Shown one piece after another: positions 1 to 8,274 of a stretch of DNA of 64,000 nucleotides (position 1 is the stretch's first letter; the number at the start of each line of letters is the position of its first letter). Origin of the DNA: Salmonella bongori NCTC 12419 (GTDB lineage Bacteria; Pseudomonadota; Gammaproteobacteria; Enterobacterales; Enterobacteriaceae). The notes under the pieces are model-generated. The model made no database searches. It was not told the origin of the DNA and was given only the letters and a program-made list of their open reading frames with translations. The translations under genes were made by a program, and so were the position numbers. The DNA is taken from positions 2,480,001 through 2,544,000 of the forward strand of contig NC_015761.1 in the NCBI RefSeq assembly GCF_000252995.1, in the 5' to 3' direction.

Positions 1-2
1 CG

Positions 3-704
3 GATGCCCGCAACCGCGCGAACCAGATGCGGCCTGTCGTGGTACAATCCTCTGCCGACTTTTATCTCGCCAAAGCGCGTACGCTGGGAATGTACAATTC
101 TGGTCGTAATCAACTTACCAGCGACCTGTTGGAGCAGTGGTCTAAAGGCAACGTGCGTCAGCAACATGCAGCGCAATATGGCCGGGCGCTACAAGCCATG
201 GAGGCGAGCAAGTACGATGAAGCGCGCAAAACCTTGCAGCCGCTATTAAGCGCAGAACCGAACAATGCCTGGTATCTTGACCTCGCCACCGATATTGACC
301 TGGGGCAGAAGAGAGCCAACGACGCGATTAATCGCCTGAAAAATGCCCGCGATCTGCGCGTTAACCCGGTATTGCAGCTAAACCTCGCCAACGCGTACCT
401 CCAGGGAGGCCAGCCGAAAGCGGCGGAAACCATTCTGAATCGCTATACCTTTAGCCATAAAGATGACGGCAACGGTTGGGATCTGCTGGCACAGGCGGAA
501 GCCGCGCTGAACAACCGCGATCAGGAGCTGGCGGCGCGCGCCGAAGGTTATGCGCTGGCGGGACGGTTGGATCAGGCAATCTCATTGCTTAGCAGTGCCA
601 GCTCACAGGCAAAACTGGGCAGCCAGCAACAGGCGCGTTACGATGCGCGCATAGACCAGTTGCGCCAGTTACAAGAGCGCTTCAAGCCATACACGAAAAT
701 GTAA
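3..704 (+). CDS. bepA: BepA periplasmic metalloprotease/chaperone, C-terminal part (cut by window start)
   Basis: The reading frame is open from the first codon of the window, so only the last 233 residues are present; the full family protein is close to 490 residues. The zinc protease domain with HEXXH is outside the window. What remains is the end of the protease domain and the TPR-like helical repeats, visible as an alanine- and leucine-rich helical segment with paired short helices (for example AMEASKYDEARKTLQPLL and LNLANAYLQGGQPKAAE). In E. coli BepA (YfgC) acts in the periplasm on LptD and the BAM complex, promoting maturation or degradation of outer-membrane proteins; the TPR part contacts BAM. 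The match to E. coli is near-identical in the final 100 residues. The methionine at base 27 is internal, not a start. Confidence 0.95.
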   Translation, partial: DARNRANQMRPVVVQSSADFYLAKARTLGMYNSGRNQLTSDLLEQWSKGNVRQQHAAQYGRALQAMEASKYDEARKTLQPLLSAEPNNAWYLDLATDIDLGQKRANDAINRLKNARDLRVNPVLQLNLANAYLQGGQPKAAETILNRYTFSHKDDGNGWDLLAQAEAALNNRDQELAARAEGYALAGRLDQAISLLSSASSQAKLGSQQQARYDARIDQLRQLQERFKPYTKM

Positions 705-742
705 TGCCGTTTATTAGCCGGATAGCGTCATAAGGAGAACGC

Positions 743-1102
743 ATGACCAATACGATTAAAATTTATCATAACCCACGTTGCTCGAAGAGCCGCGACACGC
801 TGAACCTGCTGAAGTCGAATGGCGTGGAACCGGAAGTGGTGCTTTATCTGGATACGCCTGCCGATGCCGCCACAGTGCGTGAACTACTGCGTATGTTGGG
901 CATGTCGAGCGCTCGAGAACTGATGCGCCAGAAAGAAGACCTTTATCAAACGCTTCACCTGGCGGACAGCCAGCTCAGCGAAGAGGCATTGATCCAGGCG
1001 CTGGTTGATCACCCCAGACTGATGGAGCGCCCCATTGTCGTGGCGAATGGTCAGGCACGCATCGGCCGACCGCCTGAGCAAGTGCTGGACATCCTCGGCT
1101 AA
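743..1102 (+). CDS. yfgD: ArsC-family glutaredoxin-type arsenate reductase homologue YfgD
   Basis: A 119-residue thioredoxin-fold protein of the ArsC/Spx/YffB family. The N-terminal beta strand is followed by HNPRCSKSR, in which Cys13 is the expected catalytic cysteine, and the C-terminal part carries the RPIVV strand with cis-proline and downstream arginines (QARIGRP) that bind arsenate in ArsC. A Shine-Dalgarno AAGGAG lies seven bases before the ATG. It follows bepA by 38 bases on the same strand, as in E. coli. No arsR or arsB is nearby, so a dedicated arsenic operon is not supported; the family assignment is solid but the physiological substrate is not shown by the sequence. Confidence 0.9.
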   Translation: MTNTIKIYHNPRCSKSRDTLNLLKSNGVEPEVVLYLDTPADAATVRELLRMLGMSSARELMRQKEDLYQTLHLADSQLSEEALIQALVDHPRLMERPIVVANGQARIGRPPEQVLDILG

Positions 1103-1109
1103 TCTTTTA

Positions 1110-1127
1110 ACGCCGCTGTCGCGGCGT
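1110..1127. terminator. Hairpin between convergent yfgD and hda
   Basis: A perfect 7-base stem (ACGCCGC / GCGGCGT) with a TGTC loop sits between the two convergent stop codons. Neither side has a strong T-run, so it is at best a weak bidirectional terminator. Confidence 0.35.
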
Positions 1128-1128
1128 A

Positions 1129-1830
1129 TTACAGTTTCAGAATCTCTTTAACAAAAGGGATCGTCAGTTTCCGCTGGGCAGAGATCGAAGCGTGATCGAG
1201 CTGATCCAGCGTCATAAACAACGTACGCATTTCGCGATCGAGCCGTTTGAGCAAAAAACGTCCGACATCTTCCGGCAGTTCAAATCCTCGCAACCGGGCG
1301 CGCAACTGCAATGCCTGAAGTTTATCCTCATCCGAGAGAGGCTGGAGTTTATAGATTTGCCCCCAGTCCAGACGGGAAGCGAGATCCGGCAATCCCAGGT
1401 TTAACTGTCTGGGCGGGCGATCGCCGGTAATGAGTAACCGCGTTTTACCGGACTCCAGAATGCGGTTATAGAGATCAAAGATCGCCATCTCCCACAATTC
1501 ATCGCCAGCGACACACTCAATGTTATCAATACACACCAGCGAGAGGTGTTCCATACCGTCGAGCACTTCTGGCACGAACCAGGTGCGTTTATCAAGCGGT
1601 ACGTAGCCTACCGCATCTCCGCGCTGCGACAATTCCGCACAGGCGGCGTGCAGTAAATGGCTGCGGCCTGCGCCTTCACGCGCCCAAAGATAGATATATC
1701 CACTATGTTCCTGGCGCAACACGTTTTGTAACGCGGCCAGTAGAGAGGCGTTATCCCCCGGCCAGAAACTTGCGAAAGTTTCGTCGTCAGGAAGATACAG
1801 TGGCAAAGAGAGCTGTGCCGGTGTGTTCAG
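1129..1830 (-). CDS. hda: Hda, DnaA-inactivating AAA+ protein (RIDA)
   Basis: Hda is loaded on the DNA-bound beta clamp and stimulates hydrolysis of DnaA-ATP after initiation. Visible elements are the clamp-binding motif QLSLPL near residue 6, the Walker A variant REGAGRSH, Walker B LVCIDNIE, the box with ASRLDWG (arginine finger region) and the sensor-2 segment DREMRTLF. I chose a CTG start (base 1830, giving 233 residues), because GAGG lies six bases upstream and this matches the non-ATG start reported for E. coli hda. An in-frame ATG eight codons earlier (base 1854) would give 241 residues. It is downstream of uraA on the same strand, as in E. coli. Confidence 0.93.
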   Translation of the reverse strand: MNTPAQLSLPLYLPDDETFASFWPGDNASLLAALQNVLRQEHSGYIYLWAREGAGRSHLLHAACAELSQRGDAVGYVPLDKRTWFVPEVLDGMEHLSLVCIDNIECVAGDELWEMAIFDLYNRILESGKTRLLITGDRPPRQLNLGLPDLASRLDWGQIYKLQPLSDEDKLQALQLRARLRGFELPEDVGRFLLKRLDREMRTLFMTLDQLDHASISAQRKLTIPFVKEILKL

Positions 1831-1896
1831 AGATACCTCAACCCAGGATTGCATAAAATCGCGCTGAGTTTACCACATAATTCCATCGAGATAGAA

Positions 1897-1917
1897 CCGG
1901 GCAGCATCGCTGCCCGG
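1897..1917 (-). terminator. Hairpin between uraA and hda
   Basis: Perfect 9-base stem CCGGGCAGC / GCTGCCCGG with a 3-base ATC loop, seven bases after the uraA stop codon. On the minus strand it is followed by only a short T-rich stretch, so it may be a weak terminator or an RNA-stabilising end that lets some transcription reach hda. Confidence 0.45.
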
Positions 1918-1924
1918 CAACCCA

Positions 1925-3214
1925 TTAGCGATGCGGCGGCTCCGCATCGTTTGCCTCCAGCACGACTTCTTCCGGGCGCAACAGACTTATCAGTTTAAAA
2001 ATCAGGCTCAGGCCAATTCCGACGATAGTCGCCAGCGCCATCCCCTTCAATTCTGCCGCGCCGATATGCACTTTCGCGCCGCTCACGCCGATGATCAAAA
2101 TCACTGAGGTAAGGATCAGGTTTTGTGCTTTGTTATAGTCAACTTTTGATTCGATCAATACGCGAATCCCCGACGCGCCGATGACGCCGTACAGCAGCAG
2201 CGAAACGCCGCCCATCACCGGTAACGGGATAATCTGAATCGCCGCCGCCAGTTTACCGACGCAGGAAAGCAGAATGGCGAAAATCGCCGCACCGCCGATA
2301 ACCCAGGTACTGTAAACGCGAGTTATCGCCATGACGCCAATATTCTCACCATAGGTGGTGTTAGGCGTGGAGCCGAAGAAGCCGGAGATGATCGTCGACA
2401 ATCCATTGGCGAACATGGAACGGTGCAAACCGGGATCGCGCACTAAATCTTTTTTGACGATATTCGCCGTCACGACCAGATGCCCGACATGTTCGGCAAT
2501 TACCACCAGCGCCGCGGGCAGGATTGTCAGGATCGCAAACCATTCAAAACGCGGTGTATAGAAGGTCGGCAGCGCAAACCAGTGCGCCTGGGCAATCGGC
2601 GTGGTATCGACCACTCCCAGCGCGAACGACAGCGCATAGCCCGCCAGCACGCCAATCAAAATAGGAATGATCGCCAGGAAACCACGAAACAGTACGGAGC
2701 CAAACACCGTCACCGCCAGCGTAACCATGGAGATAATAATCGTTTTTGTGTCCGGCGACTGCCCTTGCGCAGGCAGCAATCCGGCCATCCCCGCCGCGAC
2801 GCCTGCCAGCTCCAGACCAATGACGGCAACGATTGCCCCCATTGCCGCAGGCGGGAACATCACATCCAGCCAACCTGTGCCCGCTTTTTTAACGATGAAA
2901 GAGACCAGACAGAACAACACGCCGCACATAATAAAACCGCCCAGCGCCACTTCATAACCCAGCGGTAACAGCAGTAATACCGGCGAAATAAAGGCAAAGC
3001 TCGACCCCAGGTAAGCAGGAATTTTACCTTTGCAGATAAAGAGATACAGCAACGTTCCGATACCGTTAAAGAGCAGAACCGTCGCGGGGTTAATATGAAA
3101 CAGAACCGGCACCAGCACGGTCGCGCCAAACATGGCGAAAAGGTGCTGCAAACTAAGCGGGATTGTTTGTAAAAGCGGCGGTCTTTCACTCACCCCGATA
3201 GCACGGCGCGTCAT
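1925..3214 (-). CDS. uraA: UraA uracil:proton symporter
   Basis: A 429-residue inner-membrane permease of the NCS2 (nucleobase-ascorbate transporter) family, same length as E. coli UraA. The protein is almost entirely hydrophobic with about 14 membrane segments. The substrate-binding residues of the E. coli structure are at the same positions: Glu241 and His245 in AEHVGHL and Glu290 in TTYGENIG. It imports uracil, which the upstream upp product converts to UMP. The two genes are on the same strand, 88 bases apart, with a hairpin between them that could reduce uraA expression relative to upp. Confidence 0.97.
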   Translation of the reverse strand: MTRRAIGVSERPPLLQTIPLSLQHLFAMFGATVLVPVLFHINPATVLLFNGIGTLLYLFICKGKIPAYLGSSFAFISPVLLLLPLGYEVALGGFIMCGVLFCLVSFIVKKAGTGWLDVMFPPAAMGAIVAVIGLELAGVAAGMAGLLPAQGQSPDTKTIIISMVTLAVTVFGSVLFRGFLAIIPILIGVLAGYALSFALGVVDTTPIAQAHWFALPTFYTPRFEWFAILTILPAALVVIAEHVGHLVVTANIVKKDLVRDPGLHRSMFANGLSTIISGFFGSTPNTTYGENIGVMAITRVYSTWVIGGAAIFAILLSCVGKLAAAIQIIPLPVMGGVSLLLYGVIGASGIRVLIESKVDYNKAQNLILTSVILIIGVSGAKVHIGAAELKGMALATIVGIGLSLIFKLISLLRPEEVVLEANDAEPPHR

Positions 3215-3256
3215 AGTATATTCCTCTGAGTGTGTTTGTTATGAGTTGTTTTATTC

Positions 3257-3284
3257 AAAAAAAAGCCGACTCTTAAAGTCGGCT
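3257..3284 (-). terminator. Intrinsic terminator/attenuator between upp and uraA
   Basis: Inverted repeat AGCCGACT / AGTCGGCT with a short loop (3264-3284). On the minus strand the stem is followed directly by a run of seven T (complement of 3257-3263). It lies between upp and uraA, so it probably lets only part of the upp transcripts continue into uraA. Confidence 0.65.
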
Positions 3285-3302
3285 TTTTATTTACTTATTC
3301 AC

Positions 3303-3929
3303 TTATTTAGTACCAAAAATCTTATCGCCGGCATCGCCAAGCCCCGGAATAATGTATCCGTGTTCGTTCAGCCCCTTATCGATAGAAGCGGTGTACAGTT
3401 CAACGTCCGGGTGGGCTTTTTCCAGCGCCGCAATGCCTTCCGGGGCAGCCACCAGCACCAATACCTTAATACTGCTACAGCCCGCTTTTTTCAACAGGTC
3501 GATGGTCGCGATGACGGAACCGCCGGTTGCCAGCATCGGGTCGACGATCAACGCCATGCGTTCATCAATATTCGATACCAGCTTCTGGAAATAAGGCACC
3601 GGCTCAAGCGTCTCTTCGTTACGGTACATCCCTACCACGCTGATGCGCGCGCTCGGTACATTTTCCAGTACGCCTTCCATCATGCCCAGGCCCGCACGCA
3701 AGATCGGCACAACGGTAATTTTTTTGCCTTTAATCTGGTCGATTTCTACCGGGCCGTTCCAGCCTTCAATGGTGACTTTTTCCGTTTCCAGATCGGCTGT
3801 CGCTTCATACGTCAGCAGGCTGCCTACTTCTGAGGCGAGTTCACGAAAGCGTTTAGTGCTAATGTCGTTTTCACGCATCAGACCCAGCTTGTGTTTGACG
3901 AGTGGGTGTTTGACTTCCACGATCTTCAT
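3303..3929 (-). CDS. upp: Upp uracil phosphoribosyltransferase
   Basis: Converts uracil plus PRPP to UMP in the cytoplasm (pyrimidine salvage). The protein has the full family length of 208 residues. The PRPP-binding loop is DPMLATGGS at residues 130-138, and the uracil-binding C-terminal segment is GYIIPGLGDAGD near residue 191. The ATG is preceded by AGGAGAAGAGT, a good Shine-Dalgarno. First gene of the upp-uraA operon and divergent from purMN; a sigma70-like promoter lies about 50 bases upstream. Confidence 0.98.
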   Translation of the reverse strand: MKIVEVKHPLVKHKLGLMRENDISTKRFRELASEVGSLLTYEATADLETEKVTIEGWNGPVEIDQIKGKKITVVPILRAGLGMMEGVLENVPSARISVVGMYRNEETLEPVPYFQKLVSNIDERMALIVDPMLATGGSVIATIDLLKKAGCSSIKVLVLVAAPEGIAALEKAHPDVELYTASIDKGLNEHGYIIPGLGDAGDKIFGTK

Positions 3930-3977
3930 ACTCTTCTCCTATCCTCAGATGACTGGCAACCACAAAAAAATCGCCGG

Positions 3978-4005
3978 ATTATACCGCTTTTCCTCTCTGG
4001 CGCAA
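3978..4005 (-). promoter_or_regulatory. Probable upp promoter
   Basis: Minus-strand -10 hexamer TATAAT (3978-3983, perfect) with TTGCGC as -35 (4000-4005) at a 16-base spacing. The predicted start lies near 3971, about 40 bases before the upp ATG. Confidence 0.6.
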
Positions 4006-4017
4006 CACCGCGTGTAG

Positions 4018-4031
4018 TTGATCTGGATCAA
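4018..4031. promoter_or_regulatory. Perfect FNR-type palindrome upstream of upp
   Basis: TTGATCTGGATCAA fits the FNR consensus TTGAT-N4-ATCAA at all ten defined bases and is embedded in an 18-base perfect palindrome (4016-4033). Its centre is about 53 bases upstream of the predicted upp start, which is neither of the two classical activating positions, so a repressing role or a purM-directed role is equally possible. Binding is inferred from the motif only. Confidence 0.5.
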
Positions 4032-4263
4032 CTAAAGCCGCTGATATCTGAAAAATGAGTATAAATCACTCTCGTTAAAACAGGCGACCTCCGCTGACAA
4101 CGCATTGAATTTTTGAAGTTAAACTGATTATTTTGTCTGTCTGCCGTGTGAGGTAATCCGGGTAAGGGATACCCTTTTCTTTTTTTACACGCCGGGAGCA
4201 TGTTCAGGCGATAACCAAATCCATGGCAAAAAATCCCCCGGGCATACAGGACGCAGACCACGC

Positions 4264-4279
4264 TCGCAAACGTTTGCTT
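4264..4279. promoter_or_regulatory. PurR operator of purMN
   Basis: TCGCAAACGTTTGCTT matches the PurR consensus ACGCAAACGTTTGCGT at 14 of 16 positions. A -10-like TAGAAT follows at 4287-4292, placing the operator over the -35 region, as expected for repression of purMN by PurR with hypoxanthine or guanine. Confidence 0.88.
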
Positions 4280-4338
4280 TCCCTGTTAGAATTGCGCCGA
4301 ATTTAACTTTTACCGCAAAAAACGTGGGGAACCAGGCA

Positions 4339-5376
4339 GTGACCGATAAAACCTCTCTTAGCTATAAAGATGCCGGCGTCGATATTGATGCGGGTAATGC
4401 TCTGGTTGATCGAATCAAAGGCGTAGTGAAGAAAACTCGCCGCCCGGAAGTTATGGGAGGTCTGGGCGGTTTCGGTGCTCTGTGCGCATTGCCGCAAAAA
4501 TATCGTGAACCGGTACTGGTTTCCGGCACTGACGGCGTAGGCACCAAACTTCGCCTGGCGATGGATTTAAAGCGTCACGATGCTATCGGCATTGATCTGG
4601 TGGCAATGTGTGTAAACGATCTGGTCGTGCAGGGCGCAGAACCGCTGTTTTTCCTGGATTACTACGCTACCGGTAAGCTGGATGTCGATACCGCCGCCAG
4701 CGTGATCAACGGTATTGCCGAAGGCTGTCTGCAATCCGGTTGCGCGCTGGTAGGCGGTGAAACCGCGGAAATGCCGGGCATGTACCATGGCGAAGATTAC
4801 GACGTGGCGGGTTTCTGCGTCGGCGTGGTAGAAAAATCAGAAATTATCGACGGTTCCCGGGTTGCCGACGGCGACGTGCTGATTGCACTCGGCTCCAGCG
4901 GCCCACACTCGAACGGCTATTCGCTGGTGCGTAAAATTATTGAGGTCAGCGGCTGCGATCCGCAAACCACGCAGCTGGAAGGAAAATCACTGGCCGATCA
5001 TCTGCTTGCACCGACGCGTATCTACGTAAAATCAGTTCTGGAGCTGATTGAAAAAGTCGATGTACACGCTATTGCGCACCTCACCGGCGGCGGCTTCTGG
5101 GAAAATATCCCGCGCGTTCTGCCGGAGAATACCCAGGCAGTCATTGACGAATCCTCCTGGCAGTGGCCTGCCGTTTTTACCTGGCTGCAAACTGCCGGTA
5201 ACGTCAGTCGACATGAAATGTACCGTACCTTTAACTGCGGCGTCGGCATGGTGATTGCGCTATCCGCTCCGGAAGCGGACAAAGCGCTTGCTCTGCTAAG
5301 CGAGAAAGGTGAAACCGCGTGGAAAATCGGTATCATCAAAACCTCTGATTCCGAACAGCGTGTGGTTATTGAATAA
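4339..5376 (+). CDS. purM: PurM phosphoribosylaminoimidazole synthetase (AIR synthase)
   Basis: Catalyses ATP-dependent ring closure of FGAM to AIR, step five of de novo purine synthesis. With a GTG start at 4339 the protein is 345 residues and begins VTDKTSLSYKDAGVD, exactly like E. coli PurM; an upstream TTG-type extension of five codons is not needed. Glycine-rich ATP-grasp-like motifs are visible (GTDGVGTK near residue 65, GGETAEMPGMY near 140, GSSGPHSNGYSL near 185, HLTGGGFWEN near 245). Its TAA overlaps the purN ATG by one base, so the pair is translationally coupled. Controlled by the PurR box 60 bases upstream. Confidence 0.97.
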   Translation: MTDKTSLSYKDAGVDIDAGNALVDRIKGVVKKTRRPEVMGGLGGFGALCALPQKYREPVLVSGTDGVGTKLRLAMDLKRHDAIGIDLVAMCVNDLVVQGAEPLFFLDYYATGKLDVDTAASVINGIAEGCLQSGCALVGGETAEMPGMYHGEDYDVAGFCVGVVEKSEIIDGSRVADGDVLIALGSSGPHSNGYSLVRKIIEVSGCDPQTTQLEGKSLADHLLAPTRIYVKSVLELIEKVDVHAIAHLTGGGFWENIPRVLPENTQAVIDESSWQWPAVFTWLQTAGNVSRHEMYRTFNCGVGMVIALSAPEADKALALLSEKGETAWKIGIIKTSDSEQRVVIE

Positions 5377-6014
5377 TGAATATTGTGGTGCTGATTTCCG
5401 GCAACGGAAGCAATTTACAGGCGATTATTGATGCCTGCGAAGCAAAAAAAATTAAAGGCACCCTCCGGGCAGTATTCAGCAACAAGGCCGACGCGTTCGG
5501 CCTTGAGCGCGCCAGGGAAGCCGGAATTCCGGCGTATGCACTGACTGCCGATCGATTTGACAGCCGCGACGCCTTTGATCGCGAGCTGATTCGCGAAATC
5601 GACGCCTGGGCGCCCAACGTTGTTGTACTGGCCGGTTTTATGCGTATTCTGAGTCCCGCGTTTGTCGCGCATTACCACGGACGTCTGCTGAACATACACC
5701 CTTCCCTGCTGCCAAAATATCCGGGGTTGCATACTCATCGCCAGGCGCTGGTAAACGGCGATGAGGAACACGGTACGTCGGTGCATTTCGTCACAGACGA
5801 ACTTGATGGCGGTCCGGTTATTCTCCAGGCGAAAGTGCCGGTTTTCGCCAACGACAGCGAAGATGATATCACCGCACGCGTACAGACTCAGGAACACGCG
5901 ATTTATCCATTGGTGCTCAGCTGGTTTGTCGAGGGGCGGTTGAAGATGCGCGAGAACGCCGCCTGGCTGGACGGGCATCGTCTGCCGCCGCAGGGTTATG
6001 CGTCCGACGAATAA
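5376..6014 (+). CDS. purN: PurN phosphoribosylglycinamide formyltransferase
   Basis: Transfers a formyl group from 10-formyltetrahydrofolate to GAR (step three of purine synthesis). The 212-residue length equals the E. coli enzyme. Catalytic Asn106 and His108 are seen in LLNIHPSLLP and Asp144 in TDELDGGPV; the phosphate-binding SGNGSNLQ is at residues 8-15. The ATG overlaps the purM stop codon. A REP element follows 30 bases after the stop. Confidence 0.97.
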   Translation: MNIVVLISGNGSNLQAIIDACEAKKIKGTLRAVFSNKADAFGLERAREAGIPAYALTADRFDSRDAFDRELIREIDAWAPNVVVLAGFMRILSPAFVAHYHGRLLNIHPSLLPKYPGLHTHRQALVNGDEEHGTSVHFVTDELDGGPVILQAKVPVFANDSEDDITARVQTQEHAIYPLVLSWFVEGRLKMRENAAWLDGHRLPPQGYASDE

Positions 6015-6043
6015 TATGTCATCTGCCATTGCAGTGTCTGATT

Positions 6044-6078
6044 GCCGGATGGCGGCATAAATGCCTTATCCGGCCTAC
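6044..6078. repeat. REP (palindromic unit) element after purN
   Basis: GCCGGATGGCGGC ... ATGCC-TTATCCGGCCTAC has the classic REP head, loop and tail with an imperfect palindrome over about 35 bases. REP units after operons often stabilise the upstream mRNA or bind gyrase/IHF; the role here is inference. Confidence 0.85.
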
Positions 6079-6203
6079 TCTTCTTCCCTCCTTTATGCTA
6101 ACAGTTTATTGTCATACTTTTCTGGCGCAATTGGACATTAACGCGTAATGCTCGCCATAATAATCAGGCAGTGTCCCGTGAATAAAACGGAGTATAAGTA
6201 GTA

Positions 6204-8270
6204 ATGGGTCAGGAAAAGCTATATATCGAGAAAGAGCTGAGCTGGTTAGCATTTAACGAACGCGTGTTACAGGAAGCAGCGGACAAATCCAACCCGTTGA
6301 TTGAGAGAATGCGGTTCTTGGGCATCTATTCCAATAACCTCGACGAGTTCTACAAGGTTCGTTTCGCCGAGCTGAAGCGACGCATTATTATCAGCGAAGA
6401 GCAGGGCTCAAATTCACATTCACGCCATCTGTTAGGCAAAATTCAGTCCCGTGTTCTGAAAGCAGACCAGGAGTTCGACGGGCTGTACAATGAATTACTG
6501 CTGGAGATGGCGCGGAACCAAATTTTCCTGATCAACGAGCGTCAACTCTCGGTGAATCAGCAAAGCTGGCTGCGCCACTATTTTAAACACTATTTGCGCC
6601 AGCATATCACCCCAATACTCATTAATCGGGAAACGGACCTTGTTCAGTTTTTGAAAGATGATTACACCTATCTGGCAGTAGAGATTATCCGCGGCGACGC
6701 TATTAGCTATGCGTTGCTGGAGATACCGTCCGATAAAGTGCCGCGCTTCGTCAATCTGCCGCCGGAGACACCGCGCAGACGCAAGCCGATGATTCTTCTG
6801 GATAATATCCTCCGCTACTGCCTGGATGACATCTTCAAAGGGTTCTTCGACTATGATGTACTTAACGCCTATTCGATGAAAATGACCCGCGACGCCGAAT
6901 ATGACCTGGTGCATGAAATGGAATCCAGTCTGATGGAACTGATGTCTTCCAGCCTGAAGCAGCGTCTAACCGCCGAACCGGTGCGCTTTGTCTATCAGCG
7001 CGATATGCCCGCCGCCCTGGTTGACGTACTGCGGGAAAAACTGACTATTTCCCGCTATGACTCAATCGTGCCTGGCGGACGCTACCATAACTTCAAAGAC
7101 TTTATTAACTTTCCGAATGTTGGTAAAGCCAATCTGGTCAACAAGCCGTTACCGCGATTACGCCATCTCTGGTTCGATAAAGAGAAGTTTCGCAACGGTT
7201 TCGATGCGATTCGCGAGCGTGATGTGCTGCTTTATTATCCGTATCATACGTTCGAGCATGTACTGGAGTTGCTGCGCCAGGCATCGTTTGACCCAAGTGT
7301 ACTGGCGATCAAAATCAATATTTATCGCGTGGCGAAAGACTCGCGCATTATTGACTCTATGATCCATGCCGCCCACAACGGCAAAAAAGTCACCGTCGTG
7401 GTGGAATTGCAAGCGCGCTTCGACGAAGAAGCGAATATCCATTGGGCCAAGCGATTAACTGAAGCGGGCGTACATGTGATTTTCTCTGCGCCGGGGTTAA
7501 AAATTCACGCCAAGCTCTTTCTTATTTCACGCAAAGAGGGCGATGACGTAGTGCGTTATGCGCATATCGGCACCGGTAACTTCAACGAAAAAACGGCGCG
7601 GCTGTATACCGATTATTCGCTGCTGACTGCCGATGCGCGCATCACTAATGAAGTACGTCGGGTCTTTAATTTTATCGAAAACCCTTATCGTCCAGTCACG
7701 TTCGATTATCTGATGGTCTCTCCGCAAAACTCACGGCGTCTGCTTTATGAGATGATCGATCGTGAAATCGCCAATGCACAGCAAGGTTTGCCGTCAGGGA
7801 TCACGTTAAAACTTAATAACCTGGTCGACAAAGGACTGGTCGACAGGCTATACGCCGCCTCAGGTTCAGGTGTGCCGGTCAATTTGCTGGTACGCGGCAT
7901 GTGCTCTCTTATCCCATTACTGGAAGGCATTAGCGATAATATTCGCGCGATTAGTATTGTGGATCGCTATCTTGAACACGATCGGGTTTATATTTTTGAA
8001 AATGGCGGCGATAAGCAAGTTTGGCTCTCTTCAGCTGACTGGATGACGCGTAATATTGACTATCGCATCGAAGTCGCTACGCCTATCCTCGACCCGCGTC
8101 TTAAACAACGCGTGTTGGATATCATTGACATTTTGTTTAGCGACACGGTAAAAGCGCGTTTTATCGATAAAGAACTCAGCAATCGCTACGTACCGCGCGG
8201 CAATCGCCGCAAAGTCCGGGCGCAGCTGGCGATTTATGACTACATTAAATCACTCGAGCAACCAGACTAA
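6204..8270 (+). CDS. ppk: Ppk polyphosphate kinase
   Basis: Reversibly polymerises the gamma phosphate of ATP into inorganic polyphosphate at the inner membrane. The protein is 688 residues, the standard length. The phospholipase-D-like catalytic core contains His435 in GLKIHAKLF, which is autophosphorylated in E. coli, and His454 in VRYAHIGTGNFNE; a second HxK-like region is YLEHDRVYIF near residue 590. The N-terminal domain begins YIEKELSWLAFNERVLQEA. GGAGTATAAGTAGTA precedes the ATG. ppx follows after four bases, so synthesis and degradation are in one operon. Confidence 0.97.
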   Translation: MGQEKLYIEKELSWLAFNERVLQEAADKSNPLIERMRFLGIYSNNLDEFYKVRFAELKRRIIISEEQGSNSHSRHLLGKIQSRVLKADQEFDGLYNELLLEMARNQIFLINERQLSVNQQSWLRHYFKHYLRQHITPILINRETDLVQFLKDDYTYLAVEIIRGDAISYALLEIPSDKVPRFVNLPPETPRRRKPMILLDNILRYCLDDIFKGFFDYDVLNAYSMKMTRDAEYDLVHEMESSLMELMSSSLKQRLTAEPVRFVYQRDMPAALVDVLREKLTISRYDSIVPGGRYHNFKDFINFPNVGKANLVNKPLPRLRHLWFDKEKFRNGFDAIRERDVLLYYPYHTFEHVLELLRQASFDPSVLAIKINIYRVAKDSRIIDSMIHAAHNGKKVTVVVELQARFDEEANIHWAKRLTEAGVHVIFSAPGLKIHAKLFLISRKEGDDVVRYAHIGTGNFNEKTARLYTDYSLLTADARITNEVRRVFNFIENPYRPVTFDYLMVSPQNSRRLLYEMIDREIANAQQGLPSGITLKLNNLVDKGLVDRLYAASGSGVPVNLLVRGMCSLIPLLEGISDNIRAISIVDRYLEHDRVYIFENGGDKQVWLSSADWMTRNIDYRIEVATPILDPRLKQRVLDIIDILFSDTVKARFIDKELSNRYVPRGNRRKVRAQLAIYDYIKSLEQPD

Positions 8271-8274
8271 CGCT

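Larger units (their letters stand above)
3930..4338. other. Divergent upp / purM control region (409 bases)
   Basis: No convincing gene. It contains the upp promoter (3978-4005), a perfect FNR-type palindrome (4018-4031) and the purM PurR operator (4264-4279). The open frame on the minus strand at 4028-4261 has no ribosome site or recognisable product and overlaps these signals. Confidence 0.7.

Noticed and set aside
4028..4261. 77-codon minus-strand frame in the upp-purM gap
   Set aside because: No ribosome site or similarity, and it overlaps the FNR-type palindrome and approaches the PurR box.
5415..6029. 204-codon frame antisense to purN
   Set aside because: Complete overlap with a well-conserved gene, no ribosome site and no recognisable family.
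6110..6145. Pho box upstream of ppk
   Set aside because: TTGTCATACTT is a plausible half, but the second 11-base repeat (TTCTGGCGCAA) is too weak to claim PhoB control from sequence alone.
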